Notes: a model not told the origin generated them from the letters alone. A stretch of DNA of 64,000 bases from Symsagittifera roscoffensis (GCF_963678635.1 NC_087063.1:37338759-37402758); one strand, 5' to 3'. Counted from the first letter of the stretch, positions 1 through 13,022 are shown. Made by a program: numbers and translations.

Positions 1-3000
1 TTTGTTTGATCGAAGTTTTTTTCTTTAGGAAGGGAAAATCTATTAACATTAAGTAAGCGAGTTCTTGGGACTGCAAATTTCTGACCTTAATTTTTTAGTT
101 TTGGGCAAACGTTCATTATCCATGAAATGTTTCACTTCATTTCTGAACAGTTGATAACAATTTGTTGAATCCTATATAGTGGATCATAACTAAATTGTGC
201 ATGTTTCATAAAAGTTGTTAAGTTTTCGTTAGTTTGTTTTGTCACTTATTTGATACTTTTGATTAGGCGATTTTTTTTTACTTTAAAAAGTGGAAATCTG
301 CAGACATCGGGGTAGACACCGAGTTCTGACAAACTTTTTTTTATAGTTTTTGGGCAAAAATTTATTTTCCCAAGAAGTGAAACATTTCATTTCTGATTAG
401 GTGAAAACAATTTCTCGAATCCAATATAATGGTTCATAGTTAAAGAGTGCGTCTTTTTGGTTTTTATTTGTCCTTTTTTCATTTAATTGATGTTTTTGGT
501 TGAATTAAAGTTTTCTTTACAAAGTGAAAAACTAAAGACCTGAAGTAAGCGCGTTCTTGGTGACTATGAGTTTGTTCTGCTAAGGTCTCTGAACAGAATT
601 TGCCAAGAATTCATTTTCCCATGAAGTGACTCATTTCTTTTCTGAACACTTGATCGCTTTTTCATGAATCCCATATAGTTAATCATTTTTTTTTCAAATT
701 ATTTAAAAGCCTTGAATAAAAAAATGGATTCCATTAATTCGTCTTTGCGATGTCGAAATTAATTAAGGAAGGTATTTTTTTCTGCTTTTAATTAGCAGTG
801 AGTAACATATTTAGCAGTGCTTTTAATAAGCAGTGAGAATATATTTTGAGTAATATTTGAACATTCAGCGGAGTCAGGTAAATGAAAAGTTTCATGTACA
901 CAACTAGTTGAACAAAATGGCTTCTCAAAAAAAATTAATGTGCTTCTGTTTCCAATCAAACCTTACCAGTTTTTTTTAGTTGTAACGAGGAATAGAATCT
1001 TAAATTTTTTGTTCCGACCATTGGAAATATGGAGGAACTTTAACTTTGTATTTAGGTGTGTTTCAGTTTTTTTCTTTTCCACGCAAAATCAGGTACCACA
1101 AATAATCATCGGACTTGGATTAGTGTTGTATCATATTAAATCCCTTTCAGTCATGATTCAATTGACATCATAGCATTTTCAAAAGTTTTTCCCAGTGACG
1201 AGAAAAGCCTGTGAAAAATTTTACTTGTATCGTCTTTTTGCAAGCGAGTAAAGCGAGCAAGCAGGCTTTTTATAGAAGGATATTCGTTCCAGATATGTAG
1301 TAAATAAGCCCTAAAGATTCTAGTAAAGTAAGTTAACAACGTTTAGCGCCGGCTTGGGAAAAAATACGATGTTTTCCAACATATTTTTCACTATAAATAT
1401 CGGAAATGCTTAAAATCTAGTTTTTCGTTCAGATCTTTTCTTCGCACACAAAAAAAACTGATTATAATTTGAACAAAAACCTTTTTTAAAGAATATGATC
1501 GGAACATTCTGTGCTACTGGCCTATAACCCGGCTATCTTTGTTTTTTATTTGTTCTTTCTTCCAGCGATTTTTTCTGTTCACATTTTTTCACGAAGTTTT
1601 CAATGAATTAGATATTATCTCAAGTTTTGAAAAATTTTAAGCGTTCTTTCACTTTGATGTGGTATCTACTTTGCATCTTGTTTCAAGCGCTCAATGCGTG
1701 CTCATTGTTTTTGTTGCAAAAACTATGTGACAAGCTCAAAAACTTGAGTAAAATATCTTTTGCTTGGTGTAATAGGCTCTTCTTTCAGTGAACCTTTATC
1801 AGGCTTCAATTATCACTAAGTCAAGTTTTTGAAATTTTGTTAGAAGCTCTGAAAATGTAGTTTTAATTTTTGTCATTTTATTTCGATTTTTCCAACTAAA
1901 ATTGCTTACTTGTCTGCCAAATTTCTGCGTTGTATGCTAATTTTCATGACACCCTGAAAAGACGAAGTCTTGTCATCGAACGGTTTGTTGATAATGTCCC
2001 CTTCAATCTAAAGCTTTTTTCTTGTTTTACTGTCTCTTTCTTAGCAATTATTGGAAAAAAATATTTGGCCCTCAATAGACAAGTTTGCGTATTTCTAGTT
2101 GCTTAGTTGTTAGCAAATATACTTACTCCTAATTTTTGAATGCTCATCCTTCCGTCTCGTAAATAATGGGAAGCGTCATTTTTGTTGCAAGGAAGTGAAG
2201 TTAGTTTGTGCCTGGTGTAATTTTTTTATTCAGACAAACTTTGACTTAATTCTTCAGACAAATTTTACCGATTGCTAATTTATGCGGGCTTTATATTTAG
2301 CTTGTACAATGCTGATTAAAATAGACCGACAAAACTATTGAAGTTGAAAGAATTGAACGTTGTTTCCTATAAGTTGATTAATATCCAAAATCTAAATGAG
2401 GCTCAACGATAACGTTCGAAAACTTGTTAAAATAAACAACCTTTTGTTGACAAACAAAGTTTTATGAATGTAGGTTAAACTCTTCTTGAACTTTAATGGG
2501 TTAAATAAGAGGATAGATCATGGTTCGTTTCGACTAATTCATTTAAACTATTATCTTTGTTTTTTTTAGTTGATTTTTTTTGCGTTATTTATTCAGCTAA
2601 TTTCTAAACTCCTTTCGACAATTTTTCTACTGGCTTTTTTCATGGTCGGTTTTGTTTTCATTGAGCAGTAACCATTCATATGCATTTGGATACTTGAAAC
2701 TGTAAATAGTGAGAAACGTTAGTTAAAATTTTAGGCGTTACGGTTAAGAGCGTTCAAGCTATTGGAATAAACAAGGTGCTGACGTCTCAATAGCAAACTA
2801 ATCAGCCTGAGCGATAAGCCGGAAAATTAGAACAGGAAAAGAGCTCCAATGAGGTCCCCATGGAATCCGAGCATCTCTTGCCGCACTGTTCCGAAACACA
2901 CTACCGAAGTCATCAGCGCGCGTCATCTTTAGAGAACTTCTTTGATATAACCTACATGCATGAGATAGCATAGTTATTTTTTATAACGGTGCGCTCATTT

Positions 3001-3438
3001 TTTATCATCAGATTTGTTATTTTGGAGTGAATTATAAATGCATTAATGTGAGCTAACTTAATCTATCCCAGATTTGTGGCTGTGACACAGTTGATGTAGT
3101 ATTGGATCTTTGATTAACCCTTTGCTCCTAGATGGATCAATGCGACACGCTTTTCCTAATTCCTCGGGATTTCAGTTTGAAGGGGAACTCAGAATTGCCT
3201 ACTTGATTTTAATTGCATTTTAAGTGCGCGAATTTCGGTGAATATAATTAAATTATTATCTTCCTAAAATATCTTGCCAGGGCTGAGAATCATTGGCTTC
3301 TGAGTTTCTGCTGCTTCCTATGAAAAGTTTTGTCGCGTTAATTTTTGGAAAAACTTTAATTGTGAAAAAATAAACCGAAGAGCTTAAGATATGCAACCAC
3401 TTAATTTAAATCTTCTCTTTTTTTCTAATTTGTGAGAT
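1..3438. other. AT-rich noncoding left flank
   Basis: I see no gene here. The open frames are short, T-rich and without recognisable motifs. One copy of a dispersed repeat lies at about 900-1535. A GC-richer patch at about 2760-2950 has short open stretches in more than one frame but no recognisable protein and no clear splice sites. The flank ends where the tandem array begins. Confidence 0.6.
900..1535 (+). repeat. Dispersed repeat R1, diverged copy
   Basis: This segment aligns by eye with 5985-6567 in the first array unit. Shared landmarks in the same order are AAAATCAGGTACCAC (about 1085), a degenerate ATATCAT block, GACGAGAAAAGCC (about 1198) and GGAACATTCTGTGCTACT (about 1501). The terminal core reappears on the opposite strand at 52434 and 54369. 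No coding capacity is evident, so a non-autonomous transposon or SINE-like repeat is likely. Edges are uncertain. Confidence 0.5.
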
Positions 3439-3594
3439 ATTCTATTTCCATGTTGAGAATCTTTAAAGTGCGACAGAAAAGATTGTTTGCCAGTCAGAAT
3501 CCTAGGAAGTGTCCGGGTTCTAATTAGTGTGTGTCAGGGCAAATTAGCCCATCCGACAAATGCTGTCAAAATGGGCACACTGATGCAATTATAG

Positions 3595-3992
3595 CACAGA
3601 GAAGAGGGGCAGGACACCCCTCGCGATGAAATGGATAGCCAAGTGTTGATTACGCCCCCACAAAAGGGATCATGCACAATAGGAAAGGAAAACAATGACA
3701 GGTTGGGTATAAACAAAGTCAGCGTCAAACAATTATTCAATCAATTGAAAAGTACTCCATGAATCGAATCAAAGGAAACATTTCGTTCATTTCAATCAAA
3801 TCGCAAAAAGTCTAGCAAGTAGCAATGATATTTTATTAAGATCACTTTAGACAAAATTCCAGGAACCCAGACTCCCAACAGCAAACTTTTTCGAGCGAAA
3901 ATTCGTGAAACCATCAGAGCTGCGGGTATTCTTTGATAGTTGGTTTGAATACCAACAACCCATTGTTGGTGCTGGTTCAAGACAGGGTATTT
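3595..3992 (+). other. Two short open stretches of unknown meaning (repeated in each unit)
   Basis: Plus-strand frames 3595-3748 (containing ITPPQKGSCTIGKENNDRLG) and about 3846-3992 (containing FFERKFVKPSELRVFFDSWF) are open, with more balanced composition than their surroundings. They lie in different frames, start with no obvious ATG and match no family I recognise. They could be exons of an unknown gene or chance. The same stretches recur in units 2 and 3, offset by about 7039 and 14074. Confidence 0.15.
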
Positions 3993-4771
3993 AATTAGTT
4001 ATCTTGAATACGTGGCAGTTTCCTTTGTTGACGAAAAACTTTATTATAACTGACGGAGAGTAATGCTTGCATAGTGTTCCAAAAGTTGTTTGAAGGAGAT
4101 ACAGTCGCATTTTTTTTTGTAGTGTATATTAGTATGATAACCGGGTGTGAGCTAGTGCAAGCACAGGTCGTGGTGGTAATTGGATAGCCTTTAAGAGGAT
4201 GTTAACACAGAATTTATCACTTAACTATCCAGGGAACCCATGTTAGTTGGGGTTAATTTAATTCAAAATTCTTCGGGCGAGTTGAGTATGCTTGTTGGCA
4301 ATGTTTAATTTAGCGTGAAATTCGCCTACAAATTTTGATGTTACCTCTAAAATGAGGAATCCTTAATTGTAATTGAAAATCGAATTAAATTAACTCTATT
4401 CACTTTCAAATGTGGTATCGAAATCCAACATTTCAGCGACGATATTAATATACTAGTGTCCCGTTTACACGTAATGATATCGCTATACGGCGTTCATTTT
4501 TTTGTTCAGCCATGACAACATTCAAGATGTTAGATTTCCTTCTAGGAAAAACAAAATGTGTTAAAAGTTTTCTCTAGCTCACATGCAAGGGTGAGAAGAC
4601 GCGACCATTAAATGAATTAACCAGGCGCTCTTATTCGAGAAAAAATCATAGCAACTAAATTTGTTTTTAAAATTTTGGTAATTAGTTGATTTGTTAAATG
4701 CAAATATGAAGTTTATCAGGTTCACCTCAAAATAACTTGATTTTCTGAAACTTAGAGAGTGGCTGCTATAT

Positions 4772-5869
4772 CTATTTCTCATCCGTTTTAGATTGTTCCC
4801 TTTTGTTTCTAAGCTGCTTCCTCACAGTAATTGACCCATTTCTCCTCCTGCCTTTGTTGCGCTTCTGAATTTCTGCTGATAACATTTCAACAATATTTGT
4901 TTTCAATCAGCTGCAGTCATTTTTGTCAAAAACGGCTTCCTTCCTCTCAAATTTAACGGACTTCAAAAATTTTCCAGATTTGCCAAATGTTCCATTTTCA
5001 CACCACTTAGTAATAGTATTCTTGAGAGCTTTGAACTCGAGAAGTTGCTCTTTGAAATTCTCAATTAAACTTGTGTCTCGGTGCAATTTTTTTTCATTGA
5101 CTTTTTGTACAGGATATAGTCGAAAGGAGAGAAGTGAACATGCAGTTTCCTTCGTTCCCAATTCAGAGTTTGGTTGCCAATAGGAAAAAGGTAGTGACCG
5201 ATGTTACTCGGAATGTACATCCAGATCTGTCCAATCCAGCGCAGCTTGTTCTTCAGCACCACCAGACTCTCATCCAGTTTTTCGGCCACCAGAACGACTG
5301 AGAAGTTGTTCATTATTTTGCCGATGTACTCCTTGGCCTCAATGCTGCTTTTTAAATGCTTCCCGCCAAAGTCGTACATCATTGTATTGCGCAAGAACCA
5401 ATATTCGCACTTCTTAATAACGTAAAACTCTCTTCTAAAATAAATTCAACTACAAAAAGATTTCGTATAAATGACCGGTAAGATCCATTTATTTTGTTCT
5501 GCATGCTGTGGTAATGGCGAAGAAAATAGTGGAACGAATCTTCCAGGGATGCATTGGGAAAGAGTGAGACAACGAATTGGTCCAATTGAAAGAAGTTGAA
5601 GAAGGACTGGAACTGGGCCAGAGGCTCTCTGGTCAGTCCAATCAGGGAGAAAGGGTGCTCCATAAGTGCATTCCACTTCTTGTAGTCAAACATCGTGTGC
5701 AGAGCAATTACCTCAAATTAATAGCGGTTTTAAGCATTCGGCTCAAATGCGATCAACGACTGTTAGTTACGATTCCCTAGTTATGTAATTTGAAACTATA
5801 GTATCAACCTGAAACTTCTTAGACGGCCTCCGTGATGGCATTGCTCTTCCCGCATAAGGACTGGGGTAT
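4772..5869 (-). pseudogene. Galactose-3-O-sulfotransferase-like gene, 3' exons (unit 1)
   Basis: Three exons read on the minus strand. Exon i is 5869-5809 (61 nt, acceptor TTTCTCAG, donor CAG|GTTGAT). Exon j is 5711-5476 (236 nt). Exon k is 5434 to about 4772, after a 41-nt intron with a TTTTAG acceptor. The phases agree across both introns. The protein resembles the Gal3ST family, Golgi enzymes that move sulfate from PAPS to galactose O-3. Matching parts are the YP segment (exon i), LIGLTREPLAQFQSFF and DSFHYFLRHY (exon j), and FLRNTMMYDFGG and VVLVAEKLDESLVVLK (exon k). Exon k has a 1-nt frameshift near 5110, just after FDYILY, and an in-frame TGA at 4907-4909. The frame then stays open to a TAG at 4772. 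N-terminal exons with the membrane anchor and 5' PAPS loop were not found. Family assignment is good; pseudogene status rests on two changes shared by all units. Confidence 0.72.
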
Positions 5870-5984
5870 CTGAGAAAAAACGTCGCATGAACCGCAAAAA
5901 TGTCAAAACTAGGTTAAAACTAAGTTTGTAGACGTGCTTTCAGGCTAAAAAAAATGGAGAACCTACATTTGAGTTTTGGGGTTT

Positions 5985-6567
5985 GTGAAAATTGGTAATA
6001 AATATATTGGCAAGTTGCTGATGATTGTTGTTGCGACTTTTGAAAATGGGTTGGAACTTATATACGAGTGTGTTTTTTTAAATAGTTTCTCTTGTTTTCC
6101 AAAATCAGGTACCACGCATAATATCGTTTTCGGTTGAGTGATATATCATAAAAAAGCCGTTGCAGTCGTTAATTGTACATTAAAAAAATTTCAAAAAAAA
6201 TCCTAATGTCGAGAAAAACCGGTTCTTATTTTGGTTTTTCGTCCAAATAAAATCATGATATTTTGTTACATTGGTAATTTAGCGCTTGTTTTGCACTTCC
6301 CTGGAATTTTTTTTTTTTAAAGTATGCAAAAAAGTAGAACAAATTTCGAATTTTTTTCATTTATTGTTTGATTTTACATTTTTTTGAAGACAAATGTTGT
6401 CGCTTATGCCTAATTTACTAATTATTTACATTAGTGTATAGTTTCTCATCTTACCACCTACAAAAAAAAACACTAATTTGAAAAATTAATATTTTGAAGA
6501 ATTTTTGTTTGTAGTTTTAATGAGTATGGTCGGAACATTCTGTGCTACTTGCACACCAACCGGCTAG
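5985..6567 (+). repeat. Dispersed repeat R1 (unit 1)
   Basis: Homologous to 900-1535. It ends with the conserved core ATGGTCGGAACATTCTGTGC at 6525, followed by TACTTGCACACCAACCGGC. It lies upstream of the sulfotransferase exons, probably in an intron. No coding capacity. Confidence 0.5.
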
Positions 6568-7137
6568 ATAAACTAAAAGAATATAGGCATCATTAAGTCC
6601 CTAGATAAAAAAAATAGGGATTCTTTTTTGATAAATATTTATTTGAGATCTTAGCTAACAATTTCCGGCGCAGTAATTTTCGAGAAAAGCTCGAGTTCTG
6701 TTATTAAAACCAGATTCTAACCACATTTCTTAGACCGAGAGTAAATTTTTACCACTAACCCACGGATCCGATTTCAAAAAACTCACACTTGAAGACAACG
6801 AATTTTTAGTCAAAAATTGATTTACTGTGTCTCACAAAACTAACAATATTTAAATTTCTAAAATTTTATTTCAGCTTCAACTTAGTCTTAACTAAGGGCA
6901 TTCCTAATTAGCAGTTATTTGTCAATGCATCGCACATAACTCCTGCTTACCATCGTTTATACTCCAGTTTAAATGAATGTTTCAAATTTATTCAACCCTG
7001 TTAAAGTTTGTTTCACTTTCTGTACATTTTAGTTGATTTTCAATTGCTTCTAATCGCTGTGTTGAGCAGCGTACTGTTTTAGGTCGAACCTTTTTTTTTA
7101 AACCTAACTCGCAAATAAAAGTGATCATGAACAGTAT

Positions 7138-7338
7138 TTATTTCTTTGGTGTCACTTTTGCTTCAATTGGTTGCACTTTTGTCTCATACTCCTCTTCGCG
7201 AGTGGCTAGTGCTAGGGACACAAAAGTTTGAGGGAAGAAATCTGATACTCTAAGGATGCATAGCTTCGCTAGGGATAAGCCAAGCTCGCAAAACTTATGG
7301 AAAGACAGATACCAATCAATATGCAAAACTTCTGACAA
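7138..7338 (-). other. Possible small terminal exon, unknown product
   Basis: A 66-codon open stretch with mixed composition that ends in a charged tail (EEEYETKVQP, then IEAKVTPKK) and a TAA within AAATAAA. It has no ATG start, because the frame begins at TTG. It lies between the BEL integrase end and the sulfotransferase exons, on the same strand as both. I recognise no family. Identical copies lie at 14173-14373 and 21209-21409. It could be a 3' terminal exon, the tail of the BEL element or chance. Confidence 0.2.
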
Positions 7339-7578
7339 ATCATCTACTTGACCTTATCGAGCACTACAACTGGACAAAAAATATGCGAGATTTAAGCAAT
7401 GTTTATGTTAATATATTCCGATTCTATTCCTACATCTTAGATTCTTAACCAAATTAAGATGAATTCCTAGTTTACGTGAGCAACTCAAACCGTTTAGATT
7501 TGAGAAAAATGATTTTCTGTTTTAGTTTCATAAACTTTGTTAAAGTCAATAGTTGCAATATTACAGTTGCCCGCATAG

Positions 7579-10477
7579 TTACAGTTTGCCTGGTAACTGG
7601 AATCCGGTTCGGGTTTTGGTTTGTGCAACCCGGATGATGTGGTCATTGCCATCGAAGGCTTTAGTGGTACGACCCATTGGCCAAATCAAAGGCAGGATGT
7701 AGTCCTCCTCTTTGATAATAAATATGCCTCCAATGGCGAATTGTCGTGATGGCGATGTCGTCCACTTAGCTTTTTGCTGCAGAGAAGTCAAGTATTCTTC
7801 TTTCCAACGTTTACAAAATTGACGAACTATGGCTTGAATTTGTCGACTTAGCGATGTCTTCCTGTCGCGCGTAGAACTCGGCACTATTGTCAATGGTCGT
7901 CCGATGAGAAAATGTCATGGCGTTAAAGAGAGTGCATCATTGACGTCATTAGATGGCGTAACAAGTGGCCTTGAATTGAGGATGACCTCAATTTGAGTCA
8001 GAACTGTCAGGAACTGATGAAATTGTAGTCGCGTTTTCCCAACTGTTCTGAAGAAAAGTCGTTTCATCGATTTCACTGCCGCTTCCCATAATCCTCCGAA
8101 ATTTGGCGCTCTCGGTGGAATAGGGTACCATGAAAATGAGTTGTCGTTGGTGAAGGTGCTGACGGTTTCTGTAAATTCTTTGTTCATCATCAGTTTTTGG
8201 AATTCATTTTTACCTGCGGAGCCCATAAAAGTCATCGAATTGTCACTGTAAAAAGCTTTCGGTAATCCTCTTTTGGCGCAAAATCGTTTTACAGCGTCTA
8301 AGCAATCGTGCTTTGTGAGAGAGTTGACACTTTCCGAATGAACTGCTTCAGTTTCAAAGCAAATGAAGATAGCCACATATACTTTATTTTCTTGGCTGCT
8401 GCTGTCGTTGATGTAGAAAAGTCCACAATAATCGAGTCCTGTGTTGCTGAAAATAAAAGATTCTACAACTCTTTCGAGCGGCAAATCTCCCTATTCTGGT
8501 TGAAGAAGTCTGGCGTCCTGTCGAATGCAAGGTTTGCAATTATGAATTGCTTGTTTGACCAACGCGAGGCCTCCTGGTATCCATACTGTTTGTCGAAGGG
8601 TGTAGAGTGTCATCTGAGGACCGCTATGAAACGATCTTTCATGCGCTTCCCTAATAAGCAATTTGTTGATTGGCAATTTCCTGGGAATGAGCACAGGAAA
8701 CTTTTTGTCGATATCATATGGTGAATTGGCGAGGCGTCCTTCTACACGATTTAGGTTGCTCTCATCTTTGAAGAAGGGTGAAAGGCTCAGAAGGTTGTTG
8801 TTTCTTGGAATACGTTTTGCTTTCTTGATAAGTTGAAACTCGGCTAGATGATGCTGCTGCTGAAACAAGCTGTACAGAATCCTGCGAGCTTCCTTAACTT
8901 CCACGGCTGAAAAATTTTCAGGCTTAGACAACTGGTGCAATTCCTCTGAATCGTCTTCGTTCCCCTGATTGAACGTTACTAAATTCCCATTTTCATGAAT
9001 CGTCAGTTTTGTTGTCGTTGTTTTTGCTCTTTGAGTTTCTGCTCGACGGAATTGTTGACTTCGCGCGATTAGCGATTGCTGCAAAACCTGCAGTCTGGCT
9101 TCCCCAAAGCAGCTGCTATCCAATATGGTACCTTTACCTCCAATTTTCCTATCTGTACCTTTACCAGAATAACAATCAGTGGCGCTAACAGACGTCGCGC
9201 TTGTATCTAAATCAGTACCCACACTTGTTCCGTCATCTGGTCTTGTCCCTGTAACTTTACTAGCATCCAGTAATAAAGCGTTACCACTATTCATACCTTT
9301 ACCAATACCAATGCCAACCATGGTTTTTGCTCGATGGAATTTTTGCCATCGCGCGATAAGCGATTGCTGCGGAACCTGCAGTCCAGCTGCCCCAAAGCAG
9401 CTGCTATCCAATCCCGTTTTATTACCTCAAATTTCACTACCTGTACCTTTACCAGAAAAACAATCAGTGGCGCTTTCAGAATTCAGGCTTGTAACCAAAT
9501 CAGTATACATGCCTGTTCCTGTAGTGTGACTGATATGGTCTGATTTCACGAGATCTTGTCTTTCCACATGAGTTGTATGATTGATTTCAGTTGAATCGTC
9601 GTAGGCGAAAGCCATCCAAGGGGGCCATAGATTCTTGTGTATTCTAAGAGTATTTGTCGTTTGGTCACTGGAGTCTGCTCGTTTAAATTAACTGCAAAAC
9701 TAAAATGATCTGGCACTGGTTTCCATTTGATTCCAAGTGTTTTGATGACATACTCGTCACTTTTGATTATCATTTCGTCTGCTGCTTCTCGATAGTGCAC
9801 TGGGAGTCGTTCTACTAGCTTCGTGTCGTTTGATGTCTACTTGCGAATTTCAAATCCAGCTTTACCAAGTATTGATTAATCCGTCCTGTAGTTGAATTGC
9901 TGATTCAGTATCTGAAGATCTTGATAGAAGGTCGTCTACGTACATGTCGTTGAGTGTCGCCATCCTAAGTTAATCGTCGTCACTTTTTTCAGCAAGCACG
10001 TGAAGAGGTCCTCTCGAATGAAAAGCTGAAGAAGCAATTCCATAACTAACTCTGGTCATTCGGTAGTGCCCAACCTCTGTCGATTTTTTATGTTTCTGCA
10101 ATTTTCTATGATAGTCTCTATCTTCTTCTTCCAACTCCACCTGGCGTACATCTTCGCAATGTCGGCTGACAGTGCTACCTGATGAATTCGGTAGCGAATC
10201 AGAATGCTGAAAAGGTCTTTCTGAACTGTAGGTCCAACCATAAGTTTGTTTTTCAGTGATATTCCAGATGTCGTCTTTGCTGATGCAACGGAAACGACTC
10301 GAAGTTTTGTTGTCGTGCTTGAATCCTTAAAAACGCAATGATGTGGCATGTAGAAACAGATATAGTGCGGTCACACCAATTCATTGTCTGGAGTTTTGTC
10401 CAAATGGCCAAGGTGAAAAAACTCGTTGATGAAGTTCTTGTACTTCTGGTAGACATCAGGATTCCTTTCCAAACGAA
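7579..10477 (-). pseudogene. BEL/Pao pol fragment, RT to integrase end (unit 1)
   Basis: Truncated at its 5' side by the unit boundary inside the RT. Reading the minus strand: RT core with KLMVGPTVQKDLFSILIRYR and a YVDD catalytic motif at 9942-9931; the RT-distal GPLGWLSPTT block (9800-9546); a repeat-bearing segment (9615 to about 9030); an H2C2 integrase zinc finger (within 9411-8491); the integrase core (8484-7915); and a conserved C-terminal domain of the type placed after BEL integrases (7893-7579). In-frame stops near 8490, 7912 and 9424 and several frame changes make it non-functional. There is no gag, protease or 5' LTR in this unit. Confidence 0.85.
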
Positions 10478-11809
10478 ATTCTATTTCCATGTTGAGAATC
10501 TTTAAAGTGCGACAGAAAAGATTGTTTGCCAGTCAGAATCCTAGGAAGTGTCCGGGTTCTAATTAGTGTGTGTCAGGGCAAATTAGCCCATCCGACAAAT
10601 GCTGTCAAAATGGGCACACTGATGCAATTATAGCACAGAGAAGAGGGGCAGGACACCCCTCGCGATGAAATGGATAGCCAAGTGTTGATTACGCCCCCAC
10701 AAAAGGGATCATGCACAATAGGAAAGGAAAACAATGACAGGTTGGGTATAAACAAAGTCAGCGTCAAACAATTATTCAATCAATTGAAAAGTACTCCATG
10801 AATCGAATCAAAGGAAACATTTCGTTCATTTCAATCAAATCGCAAAAAGTCTAGCAAGTAGCAATGATATTTTATTAAGATCACTTTAGACAAAATTCCA
10901 GGAACCCAGACTCCCAACAGCAAACTTTTTCGAGCGAAAATTCGTGAAACCATCAGAGCTGCGGGTATTCTTTGATAGTTGGTTTGAATACCAACAACCC
11001 ATTGTTGGTGCTGGTTCAAGACAGGGTATTTAATTAGTTATCTTGAATACGTGGCAGTTTCCTTTGTTGACGAAAAACTTTATTATAACTGACGGAGAGT
11101 AATGCTTGCATAGTGTTCCAAAAGTTGTTTGAAGGAGATACAGTCGCATTTTTTTTGTAGTGTATATGAGTATGATAACCGGGTGTGAGCTAGTGCAAGC
11201 ACAGGTCGTGGTGGTAATTGGATAGCCTTTAAGAGGATGTTAACACAGAATTTATCACTTAACTATCCAGGGAACCCATGTTAGTTGGGGTTAATTTAAT
11301 TCAAAATTCTTCGGGCGAGTTGAGTATGCTTGTTGGCAATGTTTAATTTAGCGTGAAGTTCGCCTACAAATTTTGATGTTACCTCTAAAATGAGGAATCC
11401 TTAATTGTAATTGAAAATCGAATTAAATTAACTCTATTCACTTTCAAATGTGGTATCGAAATCCAACATTTCAGCGACGATATTAATATACTAGTGTCCC
11501 GTTTACACGTAATGATATCGCTATACGGCGTTCATTTTTTTGTTCAGCCATGACAACATTCAAGATGTTAGATTTCCTTCTAGGAAAAACAAAATGTGTT
11601 AAAAGTTTTCTCTAGCTCACATGCAAGGGTGAGAAGACGCGACCATTAAATGAATTAACCAGGCGCTCTTATTCGAGAAAAAATCATAGCAACTAAATTT
11701 GTTTTTAAAATTTTGGTAATTAGTTGATTTGTTAAATGCAAATATGAAGTTTATCAGGTTCACCTCAAAATAACTTGATTTTCTGAAACTTAGAGAGTGG
11801 CTGCTATAT

Positions 11810-12907
11810 CTATTTCTCATCCGTTTTAGATTGTTCCCTTTTGTTTCTAAGCTGCTTCCTCACAGTAATTGACCCATTTCTCCTCCTGCCTTTGTTGCGC
11901 TTCTGAATTTCTGCTGATAACATTTCAACAATATTTGTTTTCAATCAGCTGCAGTCATTTTTGTCAAAAACGGCTTCCTTCCTCTCAAATTTAACGGACT
12001 TCAAAAATTTTCCAGATTTGCCAAATGTTCCATTTTCACACCACTTAGTAATAGTATTCTTGAGAGCTTTGAACTCGAGAAGTTGCTCTTTGAAATTCTC
12101 AATTAAACTTGTGTCTCGGTGCAATTTTTTTTCATTGACTTTTTGTACAGGATATAGTCGAAAGGAGAGAAGTGAACATGCAGTTTCCTTCGTTCCCAAT
12201 TCAGAGTTTGGTTGCCAATAGGAAAAAGGTAGTGACCGATGTTACTCGGAATGTACATCCAGATCTGTCCAATCCAGCGCAGCTTGTTCTTCAGCACCAC
12301 CAGACTCTCATCCAGTTTTTCGGCCACCAGAACGACTGAGAAGTTGTTCATTATTTTGCCGATGTACTCCTTGGCCTCAATGCTGCTTTTTAAATGCTTC
12401 CCGCCAAAGTCGTACATCATTGTATTGCGCAAGAACCAATATTCGCACTTCTTAATAACGTAAAACTCTCTTCTAAAATAAATTCAACTACAAAAAGATT
12501 TCGTATAAATGACCGGTAAGATCCATTTATTTTGTTCTGCATGCTGTGGTAATGGCGAAGAAAATAGTGGAACGAATCTTCCAGGGATGCATTGGGAAAG
12601 AGTGAGACAACGAATTGGTCCAATTGAAAGAAGTTGAAGAAGGACTGGAACTGGGCCAGAGGCTCTCTGGTCAGTCCAATCAGGGAGAAAGGGTGCTCCA
12701 TAAGTGCATTCCACTTCTTGTAGTCAAACATCGTGTGCAGAGCAATTACCTCAAATTAATAGCGGTTTTAAGCATTCGGCTCAAATGCGATCAACGACTG
12801 TTAGTTACGATTCCCTAGTTATGTAATTTGAAACTATAGTATCAACCTGAAACTTCTTAGACGGCCTCCGTGATGGCATTGCTCTTCCCGCATAAGGACT
12901 GGGGTAT
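11810..12907 (-). pseudogene. Galactose-3-O-sulfotransferase-like gene, 3' exons (unit 2)
   Basis: Same gene segment as in unit 1: exons at about 12907-12847, 12749-12514 and 12472-11810. The frameshift after FDYILY and the in-frame TGA (at 11945) are both retained. The acceptor of the first exon reads TTTTTTTTCAG, because the G at unit-1 position 5874 is A here, and it stays a usable polypyrimidine-AG. BEL sequence follows directly at each side of the unit, so this copy has no upstream exons or promoter of its own. Confidence 0.7.
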
Positions 12908-13022
12908 CTGAAAAAAAACGTCGCATGAACCGCAAAAATGTCAAAACTAGGTTAAAACTAAGTTTGTAGACGTGCTTTCAGGCTAAAAAAAATGGAGAAC
13001 CTACATTTGAGTTTTGGGGTTT

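Larger units (their letters stand above)
3439..10477. repeat. Tandem array unit 1 (about 7.04 kb)
   Basis: First of three near-identical head-to-tail units. It starts at ATTCTATTTCCATGTTGAG and ends inside the reverse transcriptase of a BEL/Pao element at CCAAACGAA. Contents on the minus strand are sulfotransferase exons, dispersed repeat R1 and the 3' half of BEL pol. Private bases are T at 4130, A at 4320 and G at 5874, where units 2 and 3 agree with each other. Confidence 0.95.

Noticed and set aside
8308-8724. A 138-codon plus-strand frame in each array unit
   Set aside because: It is antisense to the BEL integrase core and zinc finger, which carry the real motifs on the minus strand.
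9179-9529. Plus-strand frames rich in Pro/Leu/Val in each array unit
   Set aside because: They are complements of the repeat-bearing segment of BEL pol and recur only because the unit recurs.
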